Part shown: positions 14,968 to 23,590 of the stretch, piece after piece
How positions within the stretch are numbered: position 1 is the stretch's first letter
Layout of the letters: each line of letters opens with the position of its first letter
Source: Actinomycetota bacterium
GTDB lineage: Bacteria; Actinomycetota; Acidimicrobiia; Acidimicrobiales; Aldehydirespiratoraceae
DNA length: 64,000 nucleotides
Direction: 5' to 3'
Assembly (NCBI GenBank): GCA_029979265.1
Contig: JAPOHW010000004.1
Coordinates: 62,001 to 126,000, forward strand
Notes under the pieces: generated by a model
Told to the model about the DNA's origin: nothing
Database searches by the model: none
Seen by the model: only the letters and a program-made list of their open reading frames with translations
Made by a program: the position numbers and the translations under genes

Positions 14968-16350
14968 ATGAACGAACCACCGTGGCAGGGGGATGTCGTC
15001 GGTCTCGTCGAGGCCTTCCGGTCAGGTGAGCGATCACCGATCGAAGAGCTGGAAGCGACGCTCACGGCGGTCGACGCCAGTGAGCTCAACGCGGTGTGCC
15101 ATATCGATGCCGACGCCGCTCGGCGCGCTGCGGCGATGGCCGACGTCTCGCTCCCGTATGGCGGTGTGCCGCTGGCGGTGAAGGAGCTGCTGGCCGTCGG
15201 CGGGTGGCCCGCCACCGAGGGATCGATTCCGCTCAAGGACGAGGTGTTCGACGAGGACAGCATCTCCGTGCAACGGCTGAAAGCAGCCGGAGCCATCCCC
15301 GCCGTGCAGACGACGTCGAGTGAGTTCGGTGCCACCAACCAGACCACGACCAAACTCCACGGCGCCACTCGCAATCCGTGGCACCTCGAACGCACGCCCG
15401 GCGGAAGCTCCGGCGGATCGGCAGCAGGCGTCGCCGGTGGCCTGTTTGCGCTGGCCACTGCCAGTGATGGTGGCGGCTCGATCCGGATCCCAGCCGGCTT
15501 CTGCGGTTTGATCGGTCTGAAGTCGACCTTCGGTCGAATCCCCCGGGGGCCTGGCGCGATTTTGGGAAACGCCACCTCGGTCGAGGGAACCGTCAGTCGC
15601 AGCGTTCGGGATGCAGCCCGGTATCTCGATGTCACGAACGGGTTCGACGGGCGCGACCCGCGATCGCTTCCTCGGGTGGAGGGCTACGAGGCCGGCCTCG
15701 GCACTCACGTCGACGACATCGGTTCCCTCCGCGTCGCCATCATTCCCGACCTCAGCTGTGCCGTGATCGGACCCGAGACCGAAGCAGTGGTGGCAGCGGC
15801 AGCCGAGGAACTGGTTGCACTGGCCGGGATGCGACGAGTGGATCTCGAGCTCCGACTCCCGAGCATCATGGGCGTGTGGGGCGCCACTGGCGGAGTGGGA
15901 ATCCGCAAGTCGCTCGGCGATCGCTGGCCGGGCTGTGCGTCCGAACTCGGGGGCGTCGAACGCTACGGCCAGTTCGCGGCCGACACACGGTTCACGATCG
16001 ACGCGATGGCGCGGGCCGAGACCAGGCGCGCTGCATTCAACGATGCCATGGCTGCGATGTTCGTCGAGGTCGACATCGTGCTTGCAGCCACCAACCCGGC
16101 GCCTGCCTTCGACGCCGAGGGCCGTATCCCTCACGTGTTCGAAGGAAGAGAGTCCACCCCTGGCAACAACGGTGCGCTCACGGCGCCTGCCAACATCTAC
16201 GGCAACCCGGCGATCGCGCTCCCCGCCGGTCGTGCAAGCGACGGGTTACCGATCAGTCTTCAGGTGATGGCTCCCCACTTTCGCGAGGATCTGCTCCTCG
16301 ATCTTGCCCTGATCTGGGAACGCGAACATCCGGTCGAACTGGCGGTCTAA
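14968..16350 (+). CDS. Amidase (amidase signature family)
   Basis: 460-residue enzyme of the amidase-signature family, which hydrolyses amides by a Ser-cisSer-Lys triad. The Lys is in LAVKELLAVGG. The signature region is TPGGSSGGSAAGVAGGLFALATASDGGGSIRIPAGFCGL with both serines and the Gly-rich loop. The C-terminal NIYGNPAIALPAG...GLPISLQVMAP matches the family end. The substrate is not predictable; it is a stand-alone enzyme rather than GatA, since no gatB/gatC neighbours exist. Its stop codon is directly at the start of the SUF operator palindrome. Confidence 0.9.
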   Translation: MNEPPWQGDVVGLVEAFRSGERSPIEELEATLTAVDASELNAVCHIDADAARRAAAMADVSLPYGGVPLAVKELLAVGGWPATEGSIPLKDEVFDEDSISVQRLKAAGAIPAVQTTSSEFGATNQTTTKLHGATRNPWHLERTPGGSSGGSAAGVAGGLFALATASDGGGSIRIPAGFCGLIGLKSTFGRIPRGPGAILGNATSVEGTVSRSVRDAARYLDVTNGFDGRDPRSLPRVEGYEAGLGTHVDDIGSLRVAIIPDLSCAVIGPETEAVVAAAAEELVALAGMRRVDLELRLPSIMGVWGATGGVGIRKSLGDRWPGCASELGGVERYGQFAADTRFTIDAMARAETRRAAFNDAMAAMFVEVDIVLAATNPAPAFDAEGRIPHVFEGRESTPGNNGALTAPANIYGNPAIALPAGRASDGLPISLQVMAPHFREDLLLDLALIWEREHPVELAV

Positions 16351-16375
16351 TTAGCACTACGTGCGTAGTGTTAAT
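16350..16375 (+). promoter_or_regulatory. SUF-associated 26-bp palindrome (copy 1), upstream of sufC-sufS-sufU
   Basis: ATTAGCACTACG-TG-CGTAGTGTTAAT: 12-bp arms with a single mismatch around a 2-bp centre. TAGTGT at 16366-16371 in the right arm fits the actinobacterial -10 pattern TAnnnT. The same 26-bp layout, with weaker right arms, occurs before sufD (24878-24903) and sufB (26905-26930). An Fe-S responsive repressor (Rrf2 type such as SufR/IscR) is the likely ligand; the regulator gene is not in this window. Confidence 0.65.
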
Positions 16376-16402
16376 CATGGCCGGAGGCATAGACTTTCGG
16401 TC

Positions 16403-17161
16403 ATGTCCGCTCCCCTGTTCGAAATCGAAGGCCTCCACGCCGCCACCGCAGAAGGCGACATCGAGATCCTGCGGGGTGTCGATCTCACCGTCCATGACGG
16501 CGAGATCCACGCCCTGATGGGGCCCAATGGTTCGGGCAAGTCGACCCTCGCCAGTGTCCTGCTCGGCAGCCCGGAGTACGAGATCACGGCCGGCACCATC
16601 CGGTTCCGCGGCGAGGACATCAGCGAGTGGGATCCGGACCTGCGGGGCAAGGCCGGCATCTTTCTTGCCTTCCAGTACCCCCAGGAGATCCCGGGTGTCT
16701 CCGTCATCAACTTCCTGCGGCAGGCGCTGTCAGCCCGCAAGGGAATCGATCTCTCCGTCCTCGAACTTCGCCTCGCGATCATGGAGTGGATGGAACGTCT
16801 CGAAATCGACCCGTCGTTCGGCGAGCGCTACCTCAACGAAGGCTTTTCCGGCGGTGAGAAGAAACGCAACGAGATTCTTCAGATGGCCATCCTCGAGCCC
16901 GAGATGGCCATTCTCGACGAGACCGACTCAGGCCTCGACATCGACGCCCTGCGCATCGTGTCGAACGGCGTCCAGGAGGTTCGAAAGGACCGTCGCCACA
17001 TGGGCGTCCTCGCCATCACCCACTATCAGCGACTGCTCGACGAATTACGCCCCGATCACGTCCACGTGATCGTCGACGGACGCATCGTCGAATCCGGCGG
17101 GATGGAGTTGGCCGAAGAACTCGAGCAGCACGGCTACGAACGGTTCGAGGTGTCAGCGTGA
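16403..17161 (+). CDS. sufC: SufC, ATPase of the SUF iron-sulfur scaffold (first paralog)
   Basis: 252-residue ABC-type ATPase that works with SufB and SufD in building [4Fe-4S] clusters. Walker A GPNGSGKST, Q-loop AFQYPQEIPGV, signature FSGGEKKRNEILQM, Walker B AILDETDSGLDIDAL (with SufC-type D-E-T/L-D-S-G-L-D) and switch H in LAITHYQRLL are all intact. ATG 16403 was chosen because it starts SAPLFEIEGLHA. A second SufC is at 22479-23264. The gene is first in the sufC-sufS-sufU unit and overlaps the sufS GTG by 4 nt. Confidence 0.95.
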   Translation: MSAPLFEIEGLHAATAEGDIEILRGVDLTVHDGEIHALMGPNGSGKSTLASVLLGSPEYEITAGTIRFRGEDISEWDPDLRGKAGIFLAFQYPQEIPGVSVINFLRQALSARKGIDLSVLELRLAIMEWMERLEIDPSFGERYLNEGFSGGEKKRNEILQMAILEPEMAILDETDSGLDIDALRIVSNGVQEVRKDRRHMGVLAITHYQRLLDELRPDHVHVIVDGRIVESGGMELAEELEQHGYERFEVSA

Positions 17162-18402
17162 GCGGCATCCCGACCGACATCAAAAACGATTTCCCGGTCC
17201 TGCACCAGCAGGTCCACGGCAAACCGCTGATCTACCTCGACTCCGGCAACACGTCACAGAAACCACGGGCCGTGATCGACGCCATGAGCGACTACTACGA
17301 AACGATCAACGCGAACGTTCACCGCGGGTCGTACGAGATCGCCGTGAGAGCCACCGATGCGCTCGAGGGCGCCCGGGCCAAGGTCGCCCGCTTCATCAAC
17401 GCACCGGCGGTCAACGAGGTCGTCCTCACCAAAAACGCCACCGAGGCGATGAATCTGCTCGCTCGGAGTTGGGGGGCTGCGAACCTCGGACCAGGTGACG
17501 CAGTCGTCATCTCCGAGATGGAACACCACGCCAACATCGTGCCGTGGCACATGCTCGCCGCCGAAAAAGGGTTCGAGCTGCGATGGATCCCCGTGACCGC
17601 CGACGGCCATCTCGATCTCACCACCCTCGACACGCTGCTCGACGGCGCCAAACTGCTCTCGATCACGGCGATGTCGAATGTGCTCGGCACCCTCAACGAC
17701 ATTCCCCGTCTGGCCGAAGCCGCCCATGCCAACGGTGCGCTGGTGGCCGTCGACGGCAGCCAGTACGTGCCGCACGTCCACACCGATGTCCAGGCGATGG
17801 GAGCCGACTTCTTGGTGTTCACCGGACACAAGATGTTGGGTCCGACGGGGATTGGCGTCCTGTGGGCCCGTGCCGAGCTTCTGGACGCGATGCCGCCGTT
17901 TCTCGGGGGCGGCGAGATGATCCTCAACGTCACGAAAGAGGGCTTCACCACCACCGACATTCCCTGGAAGTTCGAGGCGGGAACACCGATGGTCGCCGAA
18001 GCGGTCGGCCTCGGCGCTGCGGTCGACTACCTCGTCGGACTCGGTATGGAGCACGTCCGTCGTCACGAGATCGAACTCACTGCGTATGCGCTTCGAACCC
18101 TCACCGAGCGCTTCGGCGACACGATCGTCATCCATGGTCCGTCAGAGCCGGCGGAACGAGGCGGTGTGCTGTCGTTCGTGTACGGCGAGCCCGACGCCCG
18201 AGTGCATCCCCACGACATCGCCCAGGTACTCGATCAGGCAGGCGTGTGCGTTCGCGCCGGCCATCACTGCGCCAAGCCGCTGCTGCAAACGATGCGAGTA
18301 CCGGCAACGAGCCGTGCGTCGCTCTACGTCTACAACGACGAATCCGACATCGATGCCCTCGCCGATGCCCTCGAGGCATCGAGCGACATCTTCGCCTTCT
18401 AG
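17158..18402 (+). CDS. sufS: SufS cysteine desulfurase
   Basis: 414-residue PLP enzyme that takes sulfur from cysteine for Fe-S assembly. The PLP lysine is in VFTGHKMLGPTG. The persulfide-forming Cys lies in RAGHHCAKPLLQ, the short-loop class II arrangement. The N-terminus YLDSGNTSQKPRAVIDAM is typical of SufS. GTG 17158 overlaps the sufC stop. The immediate sufU downstream suggests SufU accepts the persulfide. Class II desulfurases can also act as selenocysteine lyases (family knowledge), which could matter in a Sec-using cell, but nothing here shows that role. Confidence 0.96.
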   Translation: MSGIPTDIKNDFPVLHQQVHGKPLIYLDSGNTSQKPRAVIDAMSDYYETINANVHRGSYEIAVRATDALEGARAKVARFINAPAVNEVVLTKNATEAMNLLARSWGAANLGPGDAVVISEMEHHANIVPWHMLAAEKGFELRWIPVTADGHLDLTTLDTLLDGAKLLSITAMSNVLGTLNDIPRLAEAAHANGALVAVDGSQYVPHVHTDVQAMGADFLVFTGHKMLGPTGIGVLWARAELLDAMPPFLGGGEMILNVTKEGFTTTDIPWKFEAGTPMVAEAVGLGAAVDYLVGLGMEHVRRHEIELTAYALRTLTERFGDTIVIHGPSEPAERGGVLSFVYGEPDARVHPHDIAQVLDQAGVCVRAGHHCAKPLLQTMRVPATSRASLYVYNDESDIDALADALEASSDIFAF

Positions 18403-18427
18403 GCTGAGCAACGCTAGGACCACCCTG

Positions 18428-18925
18428 ATGCCCGGACTCGACGACCTGTACCGAGAAGTCATTCTCGACCACTATCGCTCGCCCAGAAACCGCGGTGAGC
18501 TCGAGACGCCACCCGCCGTGCGCGCCGAGGGTTTCAACCCGCTGTGTGGCGACGAAATCATCGTTTTCATCGATGTCGACGATGCCGGAGTGATCGCCGA
18601 CATCGCCATCGGTGGTCAGGGTTGTTCGATCTCACAGGCGGCTGCATCCATGATGTCGGCGGCGGTGAAGGGCAAGACCATCGCCGATGCGCGTCGCTAC
18701 ATCGCTGCGTTCAAGGGCCTGATGAGTATCCACGAAGGGGAGATCGGTGGCGATGGCTCGGAAGCCGAGATCGGCATCACCGCCGACGTCGGTGACAGCC
18801 ACGGCGTCGAACTCGGCGATCTCGAGGCACTCAAGGGTGTGGTGAAGTTTCCGGTCCGCATCAAATGCGCCACGCTCAGTTGGAACACCCTCGCTGAGGC
18901 ACTGGCCGAGGCCGAGGCGTCCTGA
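18428..18925 (+). CDS. sufU: SufU, zinc-dependent sulfurtransferase partner of SufS
   Basis: 165-residue member of the NifU-N/IscU-like family, SufU branch. Metal-ligand residues are in place: NPLCGDEI (Cys40, Asp42), GGQGCSISQAAASMM (second Cys) and RIKCATLSWNTL (third Cys). The insertion between the second and third Cys (KGLMSIHEGEI...) is typical of SufU rather than IscU. In Gram-positive organisms SufU relays sulfur from SufS to the SufBCD scaffold. It is last gene of the unit, 25 bp after sufS. Confidence 0.93.
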   Translation: MPGLDDLYREVILDHYRSPRNRGELETPPAVRAEGFNPLCGDEIIVFIDVDDAGVIADIAIGGQGCSISQAAASMMSAAVKGKTIADARRYIAAFKGLMSIHEGEIGGDGSEAEIGITADVGDSHGVELGDLEALKGVVKFPVRIKCATLSWNTLAEALAEAEAS

Positions 18926-19012
18926 GCGACGAAGCAGCTGGGTGCACCGGCACATCATCGCAAACGGCAGCACCCTGATCCTCGGCCCGGTCGCTGGACT
19001 ACCGTCACCGCC

Positions 19013-19981
19013 GTGACGACTCCGGCGGCTGGTTGGTACGACGACCCCGAGAGTCCCACCCACCATCGGTTCTGGGACGGGACGAACTGGACAGATCATC
19101 GCTCACCCAAGAACGCTGATCCCCCGATCGAAGCGGCGGTGTCGAGTTCGGCGTGGAACATCTTTCCCGCAACGTTCGATGCGATCGGATCGACGTGGCG
19201 TCAGCTTCTGATCGTCTCGATCCCCAACCTGGTGATGGGGGCGGCTGCGCTGATCCTTGTGTACACGACCAACGAGTCCCTGTTCGACAGGGACATCGCC
19301 ACGCTGCTCGATCGTGTGGGCGACGACCCCCGGTCGGTCGACGACGGTGGGGACATCGACCATCTCGACACATCGTTCCCGGCCTCGATGGTGTGGATCT
19401 CGATCGTGGTCGTCGCAGTCTGGTTTGTCATCGGGACGCTCGTGTCGACGACGCTCCAGCGATTGTTGGCAGCATCGATGCAGGGCAACTCGGTCCATCG
19501 GCACGACGCACTCGTCGAGGCGTGGCGGCGCCTCGCCCGGGTTGTTGGCTGGTCGTTGGTGACAGTGGCGACGGTCGGGGGCATGATCGCGCTGGCCCGA
19601 TTCTCTGCGATCGGATTTCTTGTGTGCCTCCCGGCGGTCCTCGTTGCGACCCCGTACGCCATGGCTTCCTACCCCGCGATCGCAATCGCTCCCCGAGGAC
19701 GAAGTCCGATCGCGCAGGCGCGCAAGGTGCTGAACGGGCAATGGCTGGCGGTGACCCGACGATGCCTCGTCTATTTGGTGCTGTGGTTCGTGACGCTGTT
19801 CACCGGGCTCCTCGTCGTCCAGTTCATCGCCGACGACATTCGCCTCACCGCTGTCGGTCTCACCCTCACGATCCTGATGCAGAACGTCGTGTGGTCCGCA
19901 GGACTGGTTGCACTCTGGGTCGAGTCCGGAGGTCCGCTCGATCCTGTGCTCACACCCGACCCGACCGAAGGCCCAACCTAG
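19013..19981 (+). CDS. DUF2510 multi-pass membrane protein (first of two)
   Basis: 322 residues from GTG 19013. The N-terminal DUF2510 domain, about residues 7-32, has GWYDDPESPTHHRFWDGTNW (W-Y-x-D-P, R-x-W-D-G-x-x-W-T). After a linker come about five hydrophobic segments, including LLIVSIPNLVMGAAALILVY, WISIVVVAVWFVIGTLVSTT and YLVLWFVTLFTGLLVV. The family has no known activity. The paralog at 21474-22448 has the same architecture, which points to an old local duplication. Overlaps the following convergent gene by 4 nt. Confidence 0.85.
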   Translation: MTTPAAGWYDDPESPTHHRFWDGTNWTDHRSPKNADPPIEAAVSSSAWNIFPATFDAIGSTWRQLLIVSIPNLVMGAAALILVYTTNESLFDRDIATLLDRVGDDPRSVDDGGDIDHLDTSFPASMVWISIVVVAVWFVIGTLVSTTLQRLLAASMQGNSVHRHDALVEAWRRLARVVGWSLVTVATVGGMIALARFSAIGFLVCLPAVLVATPYAMASYPAIAIAPRGRSPIAQARKVLNGQWLAVTRRCLVYLVLWFVTLFTGLLVVQFIADDIRLTAVGLTLTILMQNVVWSAGLVALWVESGGPLDPVLTPDPTEGPT

Positions 19982-20640
19982 GACGGCGCATCGTCGAGCC
20001 GTCGACGGATCGCAACGGCAACTTCCGGTCCGACGACGGCGACGAGTTCGTCCACCAGATGCTCGGCGGTGGCGTGTTCACCGCTGTAGGCCTCGGGCTC
20101 CTCGGTACAACACCATGCCATCGTTGCGTCATCGCCCCAATCACGGCGAGCCCATCGGCGAAGGGTGCGCCTGCCGTCGTCGTCACGATCGACGCGCAGC
20201 GGGAGCTGAGAGCACACGAAGGGCTTCACATCGAGCGGTCGATCGCCGTCGGCAAGTGCTTGCAGATGCAACGCACAACCGGCACCACCCGAGAACCCAG
20301 GCCGATTCAAGAAGATGCACGCGCCATCGGCAAGCGCAGTGAAGCGACGATCCTCTCGAAAGATCCCGCTCGCTCGGGCCTGGTCCACGAACTGAAACCG
20401 GTCAGGATCGATCACGGCCGCAAGTGCCGAGATGAGCATCGCTTCCTCTTCGTCGACGAGTTCGACGCCAACCGAGCAGCAGCCCTGCTGCAACTCTTCG
20501 GCGGGTTCGTCGAGAATGCCCTTGCAGCCGTCACCCCAGATGCACCGCCATCGCGACCCGAGAAAGCCGAGATCGACCCGCCAGCGTGTCCCGTCGACCG
20601 GATCGACGAACTCCTCGAAGTGTTCTGACGGCACGACCAC
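19978..20640 (-). CDS. Uncharacterised cysteine-rich protein
   Basis: 220 residues, not assigned to a named family. The Cys/His pattern suggests metal binding: WRCIWGDGCKGI and QQGCCSVGVEL in the N-terminal third, a Cys-His element GCALHLQALADG and VCSQLPLRVD in the middle, and MAWCCTEEPEAYSG near the C-terminus. The overall pattern recalls the zinc/iron-binding YkgJ or DUF3109-type proteins, but I cannot confirm membership. It lies between the two DUF2510 genes, on the opposite strand. Confidence 0.7.
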   Translation of the reverse strand: MVVPSEHFEEFVDPVDGTRWRVDLGFLGSRWRCIWGDGCKGILDEPAEELQQGCCSVGVELVDEEEAMLISALAAVIDPDRFQFVDQARASGIFREDRRFTALADGACIFLNRPGFSGGAGCALHLQALADGDRPLDVKPFVCSQLPLRVDRDDDGRRTLRRWARRDWGDDATMAWCCTEEPEAYSGEHATAEHLVDELVAVVGPEVAVAIRRRLDDAPS

Positions 20641-20672
20641 GGTTCGAGCCTAAGCCGGTACGGTTCCGAGCC

Positions 20673-21434
20673 GTGCAGCTCATCGACACCGGGACCCACC
20701 CCATCGCAACAGACGAGTACCGCTCGAGATGTCGCGCCGCCTTGCGACAGCACGGTGCGCTGGTACTCGAACAGTTCTTCTCCCCCGAGATGATCGAACG
20801 ATCGCTTGCAGATGCCGTCGAGCGGGAGTCCTTGGCGTTTTTCGCCGACTCGACCCACAACGTGTGGCTCACGCCGCCCGATCCGTCACGCTCCGAGGGC
20901 CACTCCTCCAACCGCCAGGTCGTCAGTTCCAAGGGTCTGATCGCCGACGATCAGGTCCCGACCGACTCGCCCCTGCGCAATGTCTACGGCGACGATGCCT
21001 TTCGGGCATTTCTGTGCGCCGTCCTGGACATCGACGAGATCCACCCGTACGCCGATGACCTCTCGTCGATCAACGTCCACTACGCGCCCGAAGGCCGAGA
21101 ACTCGGCTGGCACTTCGACAATTCATCGTTCGCAGTGACGATGCTCTTGCAGGCTCCAGTTGCCGGTGGCCGGTTCGAATATGTTCCGAACGTCCGAACC
21201 GATCCGGCGGTCCACGACCGCATCGACTCGATCCTCGACGGGTCGGTCGCTGTCGAGTCCCTCGCGTTCGCCCCCGGTGACCTTGTCCTCTTCCGAGGCC
21301 ACGATGCGTTGCATCGCGTCACGCCGACCGAGGGGACGACAACACGCGTGCTCGTCGTCTTCGCCTACAACGATCGACCGGGTGTTGGCCTCTCGACATC
21401 GGCGCTTCAGACCTTCTACGGCCGGGTCGACTGA
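20673..21434 (+). CDS. 2-oxoglutarate/Fe(II)-dependent oxygenase family protein
   Basis: 253 residues from GTG 20673. The iron facial triad is visible as GWHFDNSSFAVTMLLQ (His-x-Asp) and GHDALHRVTPTEGTTTRVLVVFAY, with the distal His and an Arg that would bind 2-oxoglutarate. N-terminal part: ALRQHGALVLEQFFSPEMIE, typical of phytanoyl-like or HalD-like oxygenases. Substrate unknown. The GTG was chosen because the upstream extension is Arg-rich non-coding sequence and overlaps the promoter region of the divergent gene. Confidence 0.82.
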   Translation: MQLIDTGTHPIATDEYRSRCRAALRQHGALVLEQFFSPEMIERSLADAVERESLAFFADSTHNVWLTPPDPSRSEGHSSNRQVVSSKGLIADDQVPTDSPLRNVYGDDAFRAFLCAVLDIDEIHPYADDLSSINVHYAPEGRELGWHFDNSSFAVTMLLQAPVAGGRFEYVPNVRTDPAVHDRIDSILDGSVAVESLAFAPGDLVLFRGHDALHRVTPTEGTTTRVLVVFAYNDRPGVGLSTSALQTFYGRVD

Positions 21435-21473
21435 CGCAGCCTCGATGGCGAGCAGCACTACGCTCGAAGCGAC

Positions 21474-22448
21474 ATGCACGACGTTCCTGCGGCCTGGTAC
21501 GACGACCCCGACGATCCGTCCCGGTACCGCTACTGGGACGGCTCGTCCTGGACCGAACATCGAGCCCCGAAATTCGAAAGCTCTGCGTCGAGTGCTCACC
21601 GAAGCGTCGTACGAGCGACCTGGCAGCTCGGTTCACGCGCGGTGGGGCCGCTGCTCGGCATCGGGTTGCTCTACCTGCTTGCGCTCCTGCCCGCACTCAT
21701 CGTCGTGGCGATCGGTGTCGTGCAGTCGCTCGAACCCGGGTTCGGCGCAATCGTCGACGAGTTGACGGCAGACACCTGGAATCCCGGATCCGACCCGAGC
21801 GACGAGGCGTTTCTCGAATCCATTCGCTGGCGCCCGACGTCGTTGTTCTGGATCACGACAATCGCCGCGGCACTGTACGCGTTCCCCGTCTCGGTCCTGG
21901 CCCACAGCGTCGCAATCATCCTGATGGCGAACCGGCACCGGGGCGGCTCGATGCAGTTTGCGGGAGCCTGGGCGATCGGCGTCAAGCGATTCACGCGCCA
22001 CGTAGCCATCAGTCTGTTGTGGATCGCCTGCTCGCTGACGGTCGTCGCAGCACTCGTTGCCCTTTGGCTCCTTGCGGTGGTCGTGACGCCCGTGCTGTAC
22101 GCCGTTGCGGTTCCGCTCACCATCGCCGTCGTCGTCTACCTCTACCCATTGCTGTGGCTTGCGCTCACCTCGCTGTACGCCGGACCGACTGGTCGGCCGC
22201 CGTGGCGAACCATGACGGCGCTCGTCAAGCCGCAGTGGACAGCCGTTGCCGGCCCCGTGCTCGTGATCAACCTGGTGATCTTGGGGATCAATCTTGTCAG
22301 CTCGTTCCTGGCCCTGATCCCGATTCTTGGCGTCGTGATCAGTCTTGCCGGCAGTGTTGCGCAGTGGATCACACAGCACGGATCCGGGGTCGTGATCTGG
22401 GATCAGGTGGGCGGGGATTTCGATCCCGAGATCACCGACCCGACATAG
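21474..22448 (+). CDS. DUF2510 multi-pass membrane protein (second of two)
   Basis: 324 residues. The DUF2510 motif AAWYDDPDDPSRYRYWDGSSW is at about 6-26, more canonical than in its paralog at 19013-19981. Membrane segments follow: PLLGIGLLYLLALLPALIVVAIGVV, FWITTIAAALYAFPVSVLAHSVAIIL, WIACSLTVVAALVALWLLAVVVTPVLYAVAVPLTIAVVVYLY and LVINLVILGINLVSSFLALIPILGVVI. It ends with an amphipathic C-terminus similar to the paralog. Role unknown. Confidence 0.85.
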   Translation: MHDVPAAWYDDPDDPSRYRYWDGSSWTEHRAPKFESSASSAHRSVVRATWQLGSRAVGPLLGIGLLYLLALLPALIVVAIGVVQSLEPGFGAIVDELTADTWNPGSDPSDEAFLESIRWRPTSLFWITTIAAALYAFPVSVLAHSVAIILMANRHRGGSMQFAGAWAIGVKRFTRHVAISLLWIACSLTVVAALVALWLLAVVVTPVLYAVAVPLTIAVVVYLYPLLWLALTSLYAGPTGRPPWRTMTALVKPQWTAVAGPVLVINLVILGINLVSSFLALIPILGVVISLAGSVAQWITQHGSGVVIWDQVGGDFDPEITDPT

Positions 22449-22478
22449 CCATCGACGCTCGCTGGCTCCCGACCCGGC

Positions 22479-23264
22479 CTACAGCAACGGGTCGGCAAAG
22501 GGGTCGTCAGCCAACCCTGCACTGCCGCTCGGCGCGGGCGCAGTGGCCCAACGCTCGTAGCCGGTTTCTTCGAGTTCGTCGGCCAGAGTTGCCCCGCCCG
22601 ATTCCTGGATCTTGCCGTCGGCGAACACATGGACCGTGTCGGGCTGGAGTTGCTCGAACAGTCGGCTGTAGTGCGTGATTGCGAGCACGCCGAGCCCATC
22701 CTCCGACGTCGCTTCCTCGACCCGCTGACTGACCTGGCGAAGGGCATCGACGTCGAGCCCCGAATCGAGTTCGTCGAGAATCGCAAAAGCGGGACGCAGC
22801 ACCCCGAGTTGCAGTGTCTCGTTGCGCTTCTTCTCGCCACCGGAGAGATCGACATTGAGCGGCCGTTCGAGAAACTGGGCCCCGAACCCGATGCGCTCGG
22901 CCTCGACCCGCATCAGTTCCCCGATGTCGCTCCAGTCGTCGGACGTGCACACCGACGCGGCAAGCATGTCACGCAGGGCGACTCCGGGGACTTCGGTCGG
23001 ATATTGCATCGCAAGGAACAAGCCGGCTTCGGCCCGTTGCCATGTCGGCTTGTCGAGCAGCTCCACATCGTCGATCCGAACCGACCCTGCGATCACCTCG
23101 TAGCCGGGGCGACCAACGATGACGTGAGACAGCGTGGACTTTCCAGAGCCGTTGGGCCCCATGATCGCATGGACCTCTCCAGAACCGACGACGAGGTCAA
23201 CCCCTTTCAGGATCTCCTGGCCGTCGACGGCAGCACGCAGCCCTTCGATGATCAACTGACTCAT
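22479..23264 (-). CDS. sufC: SufC, second paralog, with C-terminal tail
   Basis: 261 residues. The ABC ATPase motifs are complete: Walker A GPNGSGKST, Q-loop AMQYPTEVPGV, signature LSGGEKKRNETLQ, Walker B AILDELDSGLDVDAL, and H in LAITHYSRLF. It carries a 20-residue Ala/Pro/Asp-rich C-terminal tail absent from the copy at 16403. ATG 23264 overlaps the Rieske stop by 4 nt. The sufD-Rieske-sufC2 order suggests this copy pairs with the SufD here and SufB at 25450-26853, while the other copy serves the SufS/SufU unit; that division is inference. Confidence 0.94.
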   Translation of the reverse strand: MSQLIIEGLRAAVDGQEILKGVDLVVGSGEVHAIMGPNGSGKSTLSHVIVGRPGYEVIAGSVRIDDVELLDKPTWQRAEAGLFLAMQYPTEVPGVALRDMLAASVCTSDDWSDIGELMRVEAERIGFGAQFLERPLNVDLSGGEKKRNETLQLGVLRPAFAILDELDSGLDVDALRQVSQRVEEATSEDGLGVLAITHYSRLFEQLQPDTVHVFADGKIQESGGATLADELEETGYERWATAPAPSGSAGLADDPFADPLL

Positions 23265-23590
23265 TCGTCCGCCTCCTCGTCGATGGTGAGGATCACCTCG
23301 CCGTCGACCACGACAACGTCGTAGCTCGGCACCGGCCGCACAGCAGGCAACGACAGCGGTTCGCCGGTCCTGAGATCGAAGAGAGCGCCATGGCGCTCGC
23401 ATTCGATAGCGCACTCGTCGGGCTCGACGAAGCCCTCGGACAGGGACACGTCGGCGTGACTGCACGTATCACCGATGGCGTACACGTCGTCGTCGAGACG
23501 AACGAGGGCGATCTGGCGGCCGTCGACCGTGACCTTGCGGGCCGTTCCCGGCTCGATCGCGTCGAGAGCGAAAAGGTTGTGGGTCGTCAT
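23261..23590 (-). CDS. Rieske [2Fe-2S] ferredoxin of the SUF cluster
   Basis: 109 residues. Rieske motifs CSHADVSLSEG (Cys-x-His) and CERHGALFDLRTG (Cys-x-x-His) ligate a [2Fe-2S] cluster. It is a stand-alone ferredoxin with no oxygenase domain. In actinobacterial suf operons a Rieske ferredoxin commonly follows sufD, and it may supply electrons for cluster assembly. It overlaps both neighbours by 4 nt, showing tight translational coupling. Confidence 0.93.
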   Translation of the reverse strand: MTTHNLFALDAIEPGTARKVTVDGRQIALVRLDDDVYAIGDTCSHADVSLSEGFVEPDECAIECERHGALFDLRTGEPLSLPAVRPVPSYDVVVVDGEVILTIDEEADE

